Position numbers and translations under genes: made by a program
Shown: positions 1 to 8,345 of the stretch, in pieces
Position numbering within the stretch: position 1 is the first letter of the stretch
Layout of the letters: each line of letters starts with the position of its first letter
Notes under the pieces: model-generated
Told to the model about the DNA's origin: nothing
Database searches by the model: none
What the model saw: the letters and a program-made list of their open reading frames with translations, nothing else
Assembly: GCA_944323445.1 (NCBI GenBank)
Contig: CALUSM010000002.1
Span: 36,467 to 100,466, forward strand
Source of the DNA: an uncultured Bacteroidales bacterium
Lineage (GTDB): Bacteria; Bacteroidota; Bacteroidia; Bacteroidales; UBA932
Length of the DNA: 64,000 nucleotides
Direction: 5' to 3'

Positions 1-1165
1 CTTCTTCCCCACGGCGCGCATCAACAGCGACTCTCTCTTTACCTTCCGCCTGGAGGCCGTGCCCAAGAATGTGCTCTCCGTCTCGGTAGGAGGCAATATC
101 TCCTCTTCGTCCCTGATGCAGGGATTCGTGGGGCTGTCGCACACCCATTTTTCCCGTCATCCCTGGAATGCCGCCGTCAACTTTGACATAGGCCAGTTCT
201 TTACCGGAGTCGGCCTGTATTTCCGCCAGCACATAGGCATACGTCCTCTTTTCCTGTATGAGGTGATGCTCAATGTGCATAATTTCGATTATTTCGGCAG
301 CAGCCAGGGACTCCTGTTCTCCAAGTCCCTGGCCAGGAATATCCGTGAGAACGAGGCTTACCTGACGCTTAATATGGGCACGCCCGTGTCCTACAACAGC
401 AGCATCCTGGCCGAGTTCGGTATAACGGCCGGAACCAACCGCTACATCTATTTCCCCGCGGACAACTATTCTCAGTATGACGTGGAGGACCGTACTTCCC
501 TTGCCTATCTGACCGGCAGGCTTAAGATGGCGCAGACCACTCTGGATTACAACATATACCCCACGTCGGGAAGACGGAGACTGCTGGAGTTCCGCTATAT
601 TCTCAGCCACGAGAGTCATGTGCCGGGAACCATGTTCCCGGACAGTACCGGAGTCACAGGAAGGCTCAACCACACTCTGCTGGCCAGGCTCAATCTGGAG
701 GATTACTACGATCTGGGACGCTGGTTCTCGTTGGGATACAATCTGGACCTGACCGTCTCCACTCCGCTGGATCTGAATGACTACACCTCTACAATGATCG
801 CCATGCCGGCCTATCAGCCGACTGTGCACAGCAAGACTCTTATGATGGGGGCCTACAGGGCACCGTCCTATGCCGGCCTTATGATAACACCGATAATAAA
901 GTTCACAAAGACCTTTTTCCTTCAGATATCGGGCGGCTATTTCCAGCCTTTCCGGGCTCTGGAGGAGACGGCTGCGGGAGGCTACCGGTACACTGCCCCG
1001 TTTCCCGAGGGCAGCTTCATCGGCAACGCCGCCCTGGTATGGCAGTCCCCGATCGGACCCATATCCCTCTCATGCGCTTATTATGAAGGAGCGGAGAGGG
1101 CCAAGTGGTATCCGTCGTTCAATATAGGTTATCTGATATTCCGTGAGCACGGACTGAGAAATTAG
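1..1165 (+). CDS. Outer-membrane beta-barrel C-terminus, probably of a patatin-like phospholipase (5' end outside window)
   Basis: The frame is already open at base 2, so this is the last ~387 residues of a longer protein; the GTG at 59 is only an internal codon. The visible part is all short amphipathic, aromatic-rich strands (VNFDIGQFFTGVGLYF, LSCAYYEGAERAKWYPSFNIGYLIF) separated by polar turns, as in a BamA/Omp85-type 16-strand barrel. In Bacteroidota, patatin-like phospholipases carry such a barrel at the C-terminus, and the closing part (GPISLSCAYY, then FNIGYLIF) fits that family best. A BamA/TamA-like assembly factor is the alternative, since the catalytic part is not in the window. 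It lies 15 bases ahead of the flippase gene, in the same run. Confidence 0.6.
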   Translation, partial: FFPTARINSDSLFTFRLEAVPKNVLSVSVGGNISSSSLMQGFVGLSHTHFSRHPWNAAVNFDIGQFFTGVGLYFRQHIGIRPLFLYEVMLNVHNFDYFGSSQGLLFSKSLARNIRENEAYLTLNMGTPVSYNSSILAEFGITAGTNRYIYFPADNYSQYDVEDRTSLAYLTGRLKMAQTTLDYNIYPTSGRRRLLEFRYILSHESHVPGTMFPDSTGVTGRLNHTLLARLNLEDYYDLGRWFSLGYNLDLTVSTPLDLNDYTSTMIAMPAYQPTVHSKTLMMGAYRAPSYAGLMITPIIKFTKTFFLQISGGYFQPFRALEETAAGGYRYTAPFPEGSFIGNAALVWQSPIGPISLSCAYYEGAERAKWYPSFNIGYLIFREHGLRN

Positions 1166-1180
1166 AATTTTCCGAAGATT

Positions 1181-2689
1181 ATGGGGATGAGACAGATACT
1201 CGGCAAGCTAGCCGGACAGACTGCAATCTACGGGACCAGCACCATAGTGGCCCGTTTCCTCAACTACATGCTCCTGCCTCTGTATACCTACACCCTGTCC
1301 ACATCGGACTACGGGGTGCTGACGGAGTTCATGTCCTACATAGCTGTCTTTCAGGTACTGCTTACCATGGGACTGGAAACAGGGTGTTTCCGTTTTGCAA
1401 GCAAGGACGGGTATGAGCCGCGCAGGGTCTTCCAGGCAGCGCTGGCGGCAGTCTCCGCAGTGTCGGCTGTATTCCTGCTGCTTATGATCGTCCTAGGGAA
1501 GGGGTTGGCGGAGCGTATGGGCTACGGAGGATACTGGAACCTTTATATCTACATCGGCATAATCCTTTTCTCCGACTGCATCACGGCGATACTCTTCGCT
1601 AAGCTGAGGCAGGAGAACAGGGCCTGGAGATTCGCCGTGTTCAAGGTGGTTAAGATCCTCACGGAGGCGGGAACCAACCTGCTGCTTTTCCTCTGGTACC
1701 CCGGATATGCCGCCTTGCATCCGGACAATCTCCTCTCCGGACTGATACCCGCCGTACCCGATTTCTCCTATCCGGTATTCTCCATACTCGTGAGCTGCGT
1801 GCTCTGCTTCGCGCTCTTCATTCCGGAGATGCTCCGCGTGGGCTTCGGCACAGACAGCAGGACTATCAGAGACATGCTGCGCTACTCCCTGCCGCTGATG
1901 GTAGCGGGTCTGCCCGGTGTGGTCAACGACTTTCTGGACCGCATCCTCTTCCGTTTCTTCAATGTGGACGATACGCTCTGGAGAGCAGACCTGGGAGTGT
2001 ACCAGGCCGCGGTCAAGGTGGCTGTGATCATGAGCCTCTTCGTGCAGATGTTCCGCTTTGCCGCGGAGCCGTTCTTCTTCTCCAACACCCGTCAGAAGGA
2101 TTTCAAGCGGATCTACGCCTCGGTGATGGAGTATTTCGTGATGTTCTGCATGCTGATCTTCCTCGGGGTGACCTTCTACCTGGACATCATACAGCTTATC
2201 GTGGGCAGCGATTTCCGCGAGGGCATGGGCATAGTGCCGGTGATGCTCCTGGCCTACATGATGATGGGCATGCTCTTCAACGTGTCCATGTGGTACAAGC
2301 TCTCCGACCGTCCCTCCTTCGCCATATACATCACCCTGGCCGGTCTGGCGGTGACAGCCGTCATCAACATCGTATTCCTTCCGGTGTACTCCTATCACGC
2401 CGCCGCGTGGGGCCATTTCTTCAGTTACCTGACGATGCTGATACTCAGCGTTCTGCTCGGCCGTAAATACTATTCCATACCCTACCGCTGGGGCAAGATC
2501 TCCGGCATCATCGTCCTGGGGCTGGTGCTCTATTCCCTGGACCGGGCCATCCCAGACACGATCCCCTTCGGCTGGACCATGACCGTCCGCACCCTGCTGA
2601 TAGGAGTATACCTGGCCGGCATTTTCTATATCGAAAAATATTTCAGACGACATAAAACCATAACAGATGAAAGTCAAGATAGTCAATAA
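1181..2689 (+). CDS. Polysaccharide/lipid-linked oligosaccharide flippase (Wzx/MATE-like)
   Basis: A 502-residue integral membrane protein with about 12 to 14 hydrophobic segments. It starts [18 protein letters not shown], typical of the polysaccharide biosynthesis protein (Wzx/MurJ/MATE superfamily) that flips undecaprenol-linked sugar units across the inner membrane. The N-terminal helix with the [16 protein letters not shown] pattern is characteristic. The charged cytoplasmic tail ([13 protein letters not shown]) overlaps the dut start by 23 bases, so the two are probably translationally coupled. ATG at 1181 is chosen; ATG at 1187 is an alternative. The glycosyltransferase downstream suggests envelope glycan assembly, but the substrate cannot be told from sequence. 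Confidence 0.8.
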   Translation: MGMRQILGKLAGQTAIYGTSTIVARFLNYMLLPLYTYTLSTSDYGVLTEFMSYIAVFQVLLTMGLETGCFRFASKDGYEPRRVFQAALAAVSAVSAVFLLLMIVLGKGLAERMGYGGYWNLYIYIGIILFSDCITAILFAKLRQENRAWRFAVFKVVKILTEAGTNLLLFLWYPGYAALHPDNLLSGLIPAVPDFSYPVFSILVSCVLCFALFIPEMLRVGFGTDSRTIRDMLRYSLPLMVAGLPGVVNDFLDRILFRFFNVDDTLWRADLGVYQAAVKVAVIMSLFVQMFRFAAEPFFFSNTRQKDFKRIYASVMEYFVMFCMLIFLGVTFYLDIIQLIVGSDFREGMGIVPVMLLAYMMMGMLFNVSMWYKLSDRPSFAIYITLAGLAVTAVINIVFLPVYSYHAAAWGHFFSYLTMLILSVLLGRKYYSIPYRWGKISGIIVLGLVLYSLDRAIPDTIPFGWTMTVRTLLIGVYLAGIFYIEKYFRRHKTITDESQDSQ

Positions 2690-3101
2690 ATCCCCCTTCG
2701 CACTTCCGGCATACGCTACAGAACACTCGGCCGGTATGGACCTGAGAGCCGGTATCCCTGAACCGCTGGTGCTGAAACCGCTGCAGCGGGTGCTCGTTCC
2801 TACCGGACTGTATATCGAATTGCCTGCCGGCTTCGAGGCGCAGATACGTCCCCGGAGCGGTCTGGCGATAAAGCACGGTATATCCCTGGTCAATACTCCA
2901 GGGACCATAGACGCGGACTACCGCGGTGAGATAAAGGTCATTGTGGTCAACCTTTCTTCGGAGGACTTCACCCTCAATCCCGGGGAGCGTATCGCCCAGA
3001 TGGTGGTGGCCCGCCATGAGAAGGTGGAGTGGGAGGAGGTCGAAGTGCTGGAGGAAAGTGCAAGAGGGGAGGGTGGCTTCGGCTCCACAGGACGTAAGTA
3101 G
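2667..3101 (+). CDS. dut: dUTP diphosphatase (dUTPase)
   Basis: Hydrolyses dUTP to dUMP and pyrophosphate, keeping uracil out of DNA and supplying dTMP synthesis; homotrimeric and cytosolic. At 144 residues it is a normal trimeric dUTPase. The five family motifs are visible in order: AGMDLRA near residue 23, the phosphate-binding PRSGLA near 62, the uracil/deoxyribose site [10 protein letters not shown] near 80, ERIAQMV near 107, and the flexible C-terminal GEGGFGSTG that closes over the active site. It overlaps the flippase end and precedes murF by 21 bases. Confidence 0.97.
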   Translation: MKVKIVNKSPFALPAYATEHSAGMDLRAGIPEPLVLKPLQRVLVPTGLYIELPAGFEAQIRPRSGLAIKHGISLVNTPGTIDADYRGEIKVIVVNLSSEDFTLNPGERIAQMVVARHEKVEWEEVEVLEESARGEGGFGSTGRK

Positions 3102-3122
3102 AATGTATCGTGAATAATCGGA

Positions 3123-4451
3123 ATGATGGACAAAACGATGGAAAACAGGCTGTACGGAGCGTTCCTCTCATCTGCCGGGGTATCGGTCGACAGCCGCAGG
3201 ATAGAGCCGGGGGCAATGTTCTTTGCCCTGAGAGGGAACAATTTTGACGGCAACCGCTTTGCGGCGGCGGCATTGGAGGCCGGAGCTGCGTGGGCGGTGG
3301 TCGCGCGGGACAGCGGTATCCCTGACGGAGGACGGTATATAGTTGTTGACGACACGCTTGAGGCCCTGCAGGCCCTGGCCCGCAGGCACCGCTCGGGTTT
3401 CCGCATACCTGTGATAGGCCTGACCGGCACCAATGGCAAGACTACCACCAAGGAACTGCTGTACGCGGTGCTTTCTGCCAGGTACCGGGTGACCGCGACT
3501 GCAGGCAACCTGAACAACCATATCGGGGTGCCGCTGACGCTGCTGCGCATCACAGGCGATACTGAGATTGCGGTGATCGAGATGGGTGCCAACCATCCCG
3601 GGGAGATAGCTGCCCTGACAGCCATTGCCCTGCCGGACTACGGTCTCATCACCAATGTAGGCAAGGCCCATCTTGAAGGTTTCGGCTCTTTCGAAGGGGT
3701 CAGGCGGGCCAAGGGCGAGCTTTACGATTATCTTCAGCGGACAGGTGATACGGCGTTCCTCAATGCCGATGACCCGGACCTGTGTGCCATGGCCTCGCAG
3801 CGGCCGGACCTTAGGACCGTGCGATATGGGGTGGAGGCTGCCGGAGCGCGCATACTTCCCGTGACGTCCGAAGAACCGTACCTGAGGCTGGAAATGCCGG
3901 AGGGCATCACAGTTTCCACTCATCTTATCGGCTCGTACAATGCTGCCAACGTGATGGCGGCAGTCTGTGTCGGCAGATATTTCGGCGTACCGCCTGAAGC
4001 GGCGGCCGCTGCAGTCGGGGCCTATGTCCCGTCCAATCTCCGTTCTCAGCTGGAACGGACGACCCGCAATCTGCTGGTGCTGGACACCTACAACGCCAAT
4101 CCTTCGAGCATGAAGGCCTCCCTGGACAATTTCGCGCTCTCGCAATTTTCCAACAAGGTCCTGATTCTTGGAGAGATGCTTGAGCTGGGACAGGATTCTG
4201 TGCAGGAACATTGCCGGGTGATGGAGACCGCTGCCGCCATGAGGGAGTGCGTGAGAGCAATCTTTGTAGGCGGGGAGTTCCTGAAAGCGGCGGAGGCGGC
4301 TCCGGGGACGGCGGCGGACGGGCGGTTTACATTCTGCCGGGACGTTGAGGAGGCCCGCCGGATACTTGAGGAAGCTCCCTTGAGCGGATGCACCGTCCTG
4401 CTGAAAGGCTCCAATGCGGTGCGGCTGCCGTTGCTGAAGGACACTCTGTAA
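3123..4451 (+). CDS. murF: UDP-N-acetylmuramoyl-tripeptide--D-alanyl-D-alanine ligase
   Basis: Last cytoplasmic step of peptidoglycan precursor synthesis: ATP-dependent addition of D-Ala-D-Ala to UDP-MurNAc-tripeptide. The 442 residues show the Mur ligase plan: an N-terminal substrate domain with VDSRRIEPGAMFFALRG (about 22-38), the ATP-binding [10 protein letters not shown] (101-110), a central domain with NVGKAHLEGFGS, and a C-terminal domain with DTYNANPSSM. The other late mur genes of this window are in the dcw cluster 40 kb away. Separation of murF is usual in Bacteroidota. The first residues (MMDKTMENRL) contain three possible ATG starts, so the exact N-terminus is uncertain by a few codons. 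Confidence 0.96.
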   Translation: MMDKTMENRLYGAFLSSAGVSVDSRRIEPGAMFFALRGNNFDGNRFAAAALEAGAAWAVVARDSGIPDGGRYIVVDDTLEALQALARRHRSGFRIPVIGLTGTNGKTTTKELLYAVLSARYRVTATAGNLNNHIGVPLTLLRITGDTEIAVIEMGANHPGEIAALTAIALPDYGLITNVGKAHLEGFGSFEGVRRAKGELYDYLQRTGDTAFLNADDPDLCAMASQRPDLRTVRYGVEAAGARILPVTSEEPYLRLEMPEGITVSTHLIGSYNAANVMAAVCVGRYFGVPPEAAAAAVGAYVPSNLRSQLERTTRNLLVLDTYNANPSSMKASLDNFALSQFSNKVLILGEMLELGQDSVQEHCRVMETAAAMRECVRAIFVGGEFLKAAEAAPGTAADGRFTFCRDVEEARRILEEAPLSGCTVLLKGSNAVRLPLLKDTL

Positions 4452-4471
4452 TATTTTAACCGGGAAGAATC

Positions 4472-5485
4472 ATGTCGAGAACAGCTGTAGTCATACTCAA
4501 CTGGAACGGGAAGGAGTTCCTGAAGAAGTTCATTCCTTCGGTGCTGGAGTGCATGCCGGAGGGGGATGTGCTGTATGTTGCGGACAACGGCTCTGAGGAC
4601 GGCTCCGTGGAGTTTCTGAGGGAGAGCTGGCCTTCGGATGTGAGGCTGGTGCTGCTGGACCGCAATTACGGATTTACCGGGGGGTACAACAGGGCTCTGG
4701 CCACCATAGGCGGCAGCGGAGAGGCATTCGATTACTATCTGCTGCTGAATTCCGATATAGAGGTCACCCCTGGGTGGCTTCAGGAGCTGGAGAATTTCAT
4801 GGATGCGAGGCCGCGCTGTGCCGTATGCGCTCCCAAGGTACTGTGCTATGACCGCCGCGGATGGTTCGAGCATGCTGGCGCTTCCGGTGGTTTCGTGGAC
4901 CGTTGGTATTTTCCCTATTGCCGCGGAAGGATACTGGCCACCATTGAGGAGGACCGCGGGCAGTATGATACGCCGTGCCGCGTGTTCTGGGCATCAGGGG
5001 CAGCATTCATGATACGCTCCGGTGTCTGGCATGACCTCGGTGGCCTGGACGACAGCTTCTTTGCCCACATGGAAGAGATAGACCTGTGCTGGCGGGCCAT
5101 GCTGGCAGGGTGGGAGATATGGGTGGATCCCGCTTCCGCCGTCTATCATGTGGGAGGAGGTACCCTGCCCAACAACTCTCCCCGGAAACTGTATCTCAAT
5201 TTCCGCAACAATCTCCTGATGATGTACAAGAACCTGCCTTCCCGCTCCCGCTCACGGATTATCTTCGTCCGGATGTGCGTGGACGGGGCTATAGCCTGTG
5301 TCTATCTGCTCACCGGCAGACTGTCTTTTTTCAGGTCGGTGCTCAGGGCCCACAGGGACTACCGCAGGATGCGGAGGAAGGTGACGGTCTCCGCTCCCGG
5401 GGCGGATGTCCCCCGTGCCAGGGTGTCCATAGTGCGCCTGGCGCTGGTTGGATTCCGATATCCGTCAGGAAAAGTTGGAGATTAG
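4472..5485 (+). CDS. Glycosyltransferase family 2 (rhamnosyltransferase-like)
   Basis: A 337-residue GT-A fold transferase. The N-terminus VVILNWNGKEFLKKFIPS and VADNGSEDGS form the nucleotide-binding part, LLLNSDIEV holds the metal-binding Asp, and HMEEIDLCWR with the Trp is the acceptor-side motif of the rhamnosyltransferase-like subgroup. It has no membrane domain, but a hydrophobic stretch near residue 270 could associate with the membrane. It probably adds one sugar to a cell-surface polysaccharide or O-antigen; donor and acceptor are unknown. It lies 20 bases after murF and closes the run that begins with the barrel gene. The hydrogenase promoter overlaps its last codons. Confidence 0.85.
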   Translation: MSRTAVVILNWNGKEFLKKFIPSVLECMPEGDVLYVADNGSEDGSVEFLRESWPSDVRLVLLDRNYGFTGGYNRALATIGGSGEAFDYYLLLNSDIEVTPGWLQELENFMDARPRCAVCAPKVLCYDRRGWFEHAGASGGFVDRWYFPYCRGRILATIEEDRGQYDTPCRVFWASGAAFMIRSGVWHDLGGLDDSFFAHMEEIDLCWRAMLAGWEIWVDPASAVYHVGGGTLPNNSPRKLYLNFRNNLLMMYKNLPSRSRSRIIFVRMCVDGAIACVYLLTGRLSFFRSVLRAHRDYRRMRRKVTVSAPGADVPRARVSIVRLALVGFRYPSGKVGD

Positions 5486-5504
5486 GGATAAAGTGTTACA
5501 TTTG
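5474..5504 (+). promoter_or_regulatory. Bacteroidetes-type promoter of the hydrogenase gene
   Basis: GTTG at 5474-5477 is followed after exactly 19 bases by TACATTTG at 5497-5504, matching the Bacteroidetes primary-sigma consensus TTTG-N19-TAnnTTTG at all -7 positions and 3 of 4 at -33. It overlaps the stop codon of the glycosyltransferase and predicts a leader of about 25-30 bases before the ATG at 5537, so the hydrogenase has its own transcript start. Confidence 0.7.
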
Positions 5505-5536
5505 CAGCGATTTCCTTTACAAATTTTAAGATAGAT

Positions 5537-7015
5537 ATGGCATTTACCAACAATGTGATGATTGTCCGCCACAAGCTGCTGGCGATGATGGTTAACAAGT
5601 GGAAAGAGGACCGGCTTGTCTCCGATATTGACAGGTTGCCGATACAGCTCAGCCCCCGTAATGCTGATGTACTCGGAAGATGTTGCGTGCATAAGGAGAG
5701 GGCCGTGTGGAAATATAAGATGTTCCCTCTGCTCGGATACGATATGAATGATGAGAAGGACGAGCTGACTCCCCTGTCGGAGTACGCCCGACGTGTCATC
5801 AGCGGTGAGAGGACACAGAAGGACAATATAATGTGCGTCATCGACGAGGCGTGCTCCTCCTGTGTCAAGACCAATTACGAGATCACCAATCTCTGCCGCG
5901 GATGCGTGGCCCGCAGCTGTTCGATGAACTGCCCCAAGGGCGCCATCACGCACGACATCAAGCGCCACGGCCAGGCCGTGATAGACCATGACCTCTGCAT
6001 CAACTGCGGCAAGTGCTATCAGAGCTGTCCTTATCACGCCATCGTGTACATTCCAGTGCCGTGCGAGGAGGCATGTCCTGTGAAGGCGATTTCCAAGGAC
6101 AAGTACGGTGTGGAGCATATAGACGAGAGCAAGTGCATCTACTGCGGCAAATGTCTGAACGCATGTCCTTTCGGTGCTATTTTCGAGGTGTCTCAGGTAT
6201 TCGACGTGCTCAACAACATCTGGGACGGCCGTCCGGTGGTGGCCATGGTTGCGCCCTCCATCCTCGGTCAGTTCAAGACCACCAGGGAAAAACTTTACGG
6301 CGCCATCAAGGCTATCGGCTTCTCGGCTGTAGTAGAGGTGGCTGAGGGAGCCATGATGACCGTCAGCAACGAAGCCCATGAACTGAAGGAGAAGATGGCC
6401 GAGGGTCAGCCGTTCATGACCACCAGCTGTTGCCCTTCCTGGACTGAGCTGGTGCGCAAGCACATTCCCGACATGGCTCCGTTCGTTTCCTCCACCGGCT
6501 CGCCCATGTACTATGCAGCGGAGATTGTCAAGGAAAAGTATCCTGCGGCCAAGCAGGTGTTCATCGGTCCCTGCATAGCGAAGCGCAAGGAGGCCAAGAG
6601 CAATCCGAACGTGGATTATGTCATGACTTTCGAGGAACTGGGCAGCGTATTTTCAGGCTATGAGATAGATTTCGACAATGTGGAACCCTATGAGGTGGAG
6701 ACTCTTTCAGTCAAGGAGGCACATGCTTTCGGCCAGAGCGGCGGAGTTGCCGGTGCAGTAAAGGCTTTCCTTGGGGAGGATGTCAACTCTATCAGGATTG
6801 CGGGCATGGACAAGAAGAACATCGCTCTTATGAAGAGTTACGCCAAGACCCGGAAGGCTCCGGCGAAATTCCTGGAGATGATGGTGTGTCCCGACGGATG
6901 TATTTCCGGTCCCTGTACTTACAATGACGCTGTTTCAGGCAAGAAGCAGTACAATACCGAGCTGGACGGCATAACCGACACCTATGAGTCGCGCCGCGGC
7001 ACCGCTCAGGACTGA
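5537..7015 (+). CDS. Monomeric [FeFe] hydrogenase, group-B-like
   Basis: Predicted to make H2 from reduced ferredoxin during fermentation. The 492 residues hold a Cys-rich ferredoxin region (about 100-215) with CINCGKCYQSCP and CIYCGKCLNACP 4Fe-4S motifs plus an extra Cys cluster (CRGCVARSCSMNCP). The H-cluster domain follows. L1 is TSCCPSW, with C298 as ligand and C299 in the proton-transfer position; L2 is IGPCIAKRKE (C346); L3 is EMMVCPDGCISGP (C451, C455). All four H-cluster ligands are present. L2 reads IGPC rather than MPC, and L3 lacks the GGGQP ending, which separates it from group A and matches group B enzymes common in gut Bacteroidota. The maturation genes hydE, hydF and hydG are not in this window. 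Confidence 0.92.
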   Translation: MAFTNNVMIVRHKLLAMMVNKWKEDRLVSDIDRLPIQLSPRNADVLGRCCVHKERAVWKYKMFPLLGYDMNDEKDELTPLSEYARRVISGERTQKDNIMCVIDEACSSCVKTNYEITNLCRGCVARSCSMNCPKGAITHDIKRHGQAVIDHDLCINCGKCYQSCPYHAIVYIPVPCEEACPVKAISKDKYGVEHIDESKCIYCGKCLNACPFGAIFEVSQVFDVLNNIWDGRPVVAMVAPSILGQFKTTREKLYGAIKAIGFSAVVEVAEGAMMTVSNEAHELKEKMAEGQPFMTTSCCPSWTELVRKHIPDMAPFVSSTGSPMYYAAEIVKEKYPAAKQVFIGPCIAKRKEAKSNPNVDYVMTFEELGSVFSGYEIDFDNVEPYEVETLSVKEAHAFGQSGGVAGAVKAFLGEDVNSIRIAGMDKKNIALMKSYAKTRKAPAKFLEMMVCPDGCISGPCTYNDAVSGKKQYNTELDGITDTYESRRGTAQD

Positions 7016-7035
7016 TCTCCGGACAGTACAGCATG

Positions 7036-7070
7036 AAAGAGGCGGCCCCTGCGAAAGGAGCCGCCTCTTT
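7036..7070. terminator. Bidirectional terminator between hydrogenase and rplI
   Basis: A perfect 11-base inverted repeat, AAAGAGGCGGC at 7036-7046 and GCCGCCTCTTT at 7060-7070, with a 13-base loop. It lies between two converging genes; the A-run on one side and T-run on the other suit termination in both directions. Confidence 0.85.
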
Positions 7071-7092
7071 ATTGTACTTTTTTGAGAGGTTC

Positions 7093-7596
7093 TTACTCGG
7101 CTGCGGGTGCCTCAGCTGCGGGAGCGGATTCCTCTGCTGTCTCGGTGCCGTCTCCGACTACCTCGACCTTGAAGTCAGCCTTGATGTCCTTGTAGAACTT
7201 CACACTGGCATCGTATACACCGGCCTCCTTGATGTTGTCCATGCCGGCGATGGTTACGTTGCGGCGGTCAATCTCCACTCCAAGAGCGGCTACGGCCTCG
7301 GCAATCTGGATGTTGCCTACGGAGCCGAAGATCTTGCCTTTCGAGCTCATCTTGGCCACAACCTTCACGGTCAGACCGTTGATCTTGGCTGCGAGTGCGC
7401 TTGCCTCCTCGCGGAGCTTGGCCTCCTTGTGTGCCCTCTGACGGATATTCTCGGCGAGAACCTTCTTGGCGGACTCAGTTGCGAGAACAGCCATGCCCTG
7501 AGGGATGAGGTAGTTGACAGCATAGCCGTTTCTTACCTTTACGATATCGTCTTTATGCCCGAGATTGGCGACGTCCTGTTTCAGAATGATTTCCAT
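7093..7596 (-). CDS. rplI: 50S ribosomal protein L9
   Basis: Large-subunit protein that binds 23S rRNA at the base of the L1 stalk. The start MEIILKQDVANLGHKDDIVKVRNGYAVNYL (shown by its key pieces ILKQDV, LG, GYAVNYLIP) is the L9 N-terminal rRNA-binding domain. A long connecting helix (about 45-75) and the C-terminal domain with KIFGSVGN and IEIDRR-type spacing follow. At 167 residues it is slightly longer than the typical 148-150, owing to an Ala/Glu-rich tail. A clear AGGAGGA ribosome-binding site precedes the ATG. It is the last gene of rpsF-rpsR-rplI, 12 bases after rpsR. Confidence 0.97.
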   Translation of the reverse strand: MEIILKQDVANLGHKDDIVKVRNGYAVNYLIPQGMAVLATESAKKVLAENIRQRAHKEAKLREEASALAAKINGLTVKVVAKMSSKGKIFGSVGNIQIAEAVAALGVEIDRRNVTIAGMDNIKEAGVYDASVKFYKDIKADFKVEVVGDGTETAEESAPAAEAPAAE

Positions 7597-7608
7597 ACAC
7601 TGTCCTCC

Positions 7609-7875
7609 TTATTTCAATAAGTCTGTTACGTAAGGGAGCAGGGCGAGATGCCTTGCACGTTTAACTGCCTGAGCGACCTTGCGCTGGAACTTCAGGGAAG
7701 TACCGGTCAGACGGCGGGGGAGAATCTTGCCCTGCTCGTTGAGGAACCTCTTGAGGAACTCAGCGTCCTTGTAGTCCACATATTTGATGTGCGCTTTCTT
7801 GAAGCGGCAGTATTTTTTCTTCTTCACCTCTACTGTAGGAGGGTTGAGAAATCTGATTTCGTTGTTTACGGCCAT
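7609..7875 (-). CDS. rpsR: 30S ribosomal protein S18
   Basis: Small-subunit protein that forms a heterodimer with S6 on the platform of the 30S subunit. The 88 residues contain the family core: [19 protein letters not shown] (about 19-37), [18 protein letters not shown] and the C-terminal [14 protein letters not shown]. The Cys in KKKYCRF is the usual S18 signature. It starts 3 bases after the rpsF stop, with an AGGAGGAAT ribosome-binding site inside the end of rpsF. Confidence 0.98.
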   Translation of the reverse strand: MAVNNEIRFLNPPTVEVKKKKYCRFKKAHIKYVDYKDAEFLKRFLNEQGKILPRRLTGTSLKFQRKVAQAVKRARHLALLPYVTDLLK

Positions 7876-7878
7876 GGC

Positions 7879-8256
7879 TTATTCCTCCTTTGCTGTATTT
7901 TCTGCAGCGGGAGCCGCTGCGTTTTCTTTCCTGTTGCTGCGCCTGCGCTCTGAGTAGGCGATGGAGTCCCTGTCCATCACGAATGTGAGGAAACGGATGA
8001 TGCGCTCGTCGCGTCTGTACTGTGTCTCGAGCTTGTCGATGAACTGCGAGTCAGCCCTGAACTCGAACAGGTGGTAGAACCCTGTTGTCTTTTTCTGGAT
8101 GGGGTAGGCCAGCTTTCTCAGGCCCCAGTCCTCATCGTTCACGATCTCACCACCCTCGGAGAGGATGTAGCCGCGATACTTTTCTACCGCTTCCTTTATC
8201 TGTTCCTCAGATAAAACGGGAGTTGCAATGAAAACGGTTTCGTACTGTTTTAACAT
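7879..8256 (-). CDS. rpsF: 30S ribosomal protein S6
   Basis: Binds the central domain of 16S rRNA together with S18. The 125 residues start [19 protein letters not shown] and contain [20 protein letters not shown] and the strand [13 protein letters not shown], all standard for S6. The C-terminus carries a charged, Ala-rich tail. It is the first gene of the rpsF-rpsR-rplI operon. The promoter is at 8314-8344, so the mRNA leader is about 50 bases and begins with most of a stable hairpin. Confidence 0.97.
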   Translation of the reverse strand: MLKQYETVFIATPVLSEEQIKEAVEKYRGYILSEGGEIVNDEDWGLRKLAYPIQKKTTGFYHLFEFRADSQFIDKLETQYRRDERIIRFLTFVMDRDSIAYSERRRSNRKENAAAPAAENTAKEE

Positions 8257-8285
8257 TTTGATTATTATTTAATTAAAATTAACAA

Positions 8286-8312
8286 AGCCCTTTCCCGGTG
8301 TGGGAAAGGGCT
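8286..8312 (-). terminator. Hairpin after pepD / at the 5' end of the rpsF leader
   Basis: Perfect 11-base stem, AGCCCTTTCCC (8286-8296) and GGGAAAGGGCT (8302-8312), with a 5-base loop. Read on the minus strand it is followed by a T-rich run, so it can terminate pepD transcription. The rpsF promoter -7 box ends at 8314, so most of the same hairpin would also be the first structure of the ribosomal transcript. Both roles are possible. Confidence 0.7.
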
Positions 8313-8313
8313 G

Positions 8314-8344
8314 CAAAGATACGAATTATACGTCAATTACCAAA
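8314..8344 (-). promoter_or_regulatory. Promoter of rpsF-rpsR-rplI
   Basis: On the minus strand TTTG (8341-8344) is followed after exactly 19 bases by TATCTTTG (8314-8321), a full match to TTTG-N19-TAnnTTTG. It starts next to the pepD stop codon and drives the ribosomal operon. Confidence 0.8.
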
Positions 8345-8345
8345 A

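Noticed and set aside
1493..2908. A 471-codon open frame on the minus strand
   Set aside because: It lies opposite the flippase and dut genes, is rich in His/Glu/Gly without domain-like order, and the sense genes are clear. Such frames are common in GC-rich codons.
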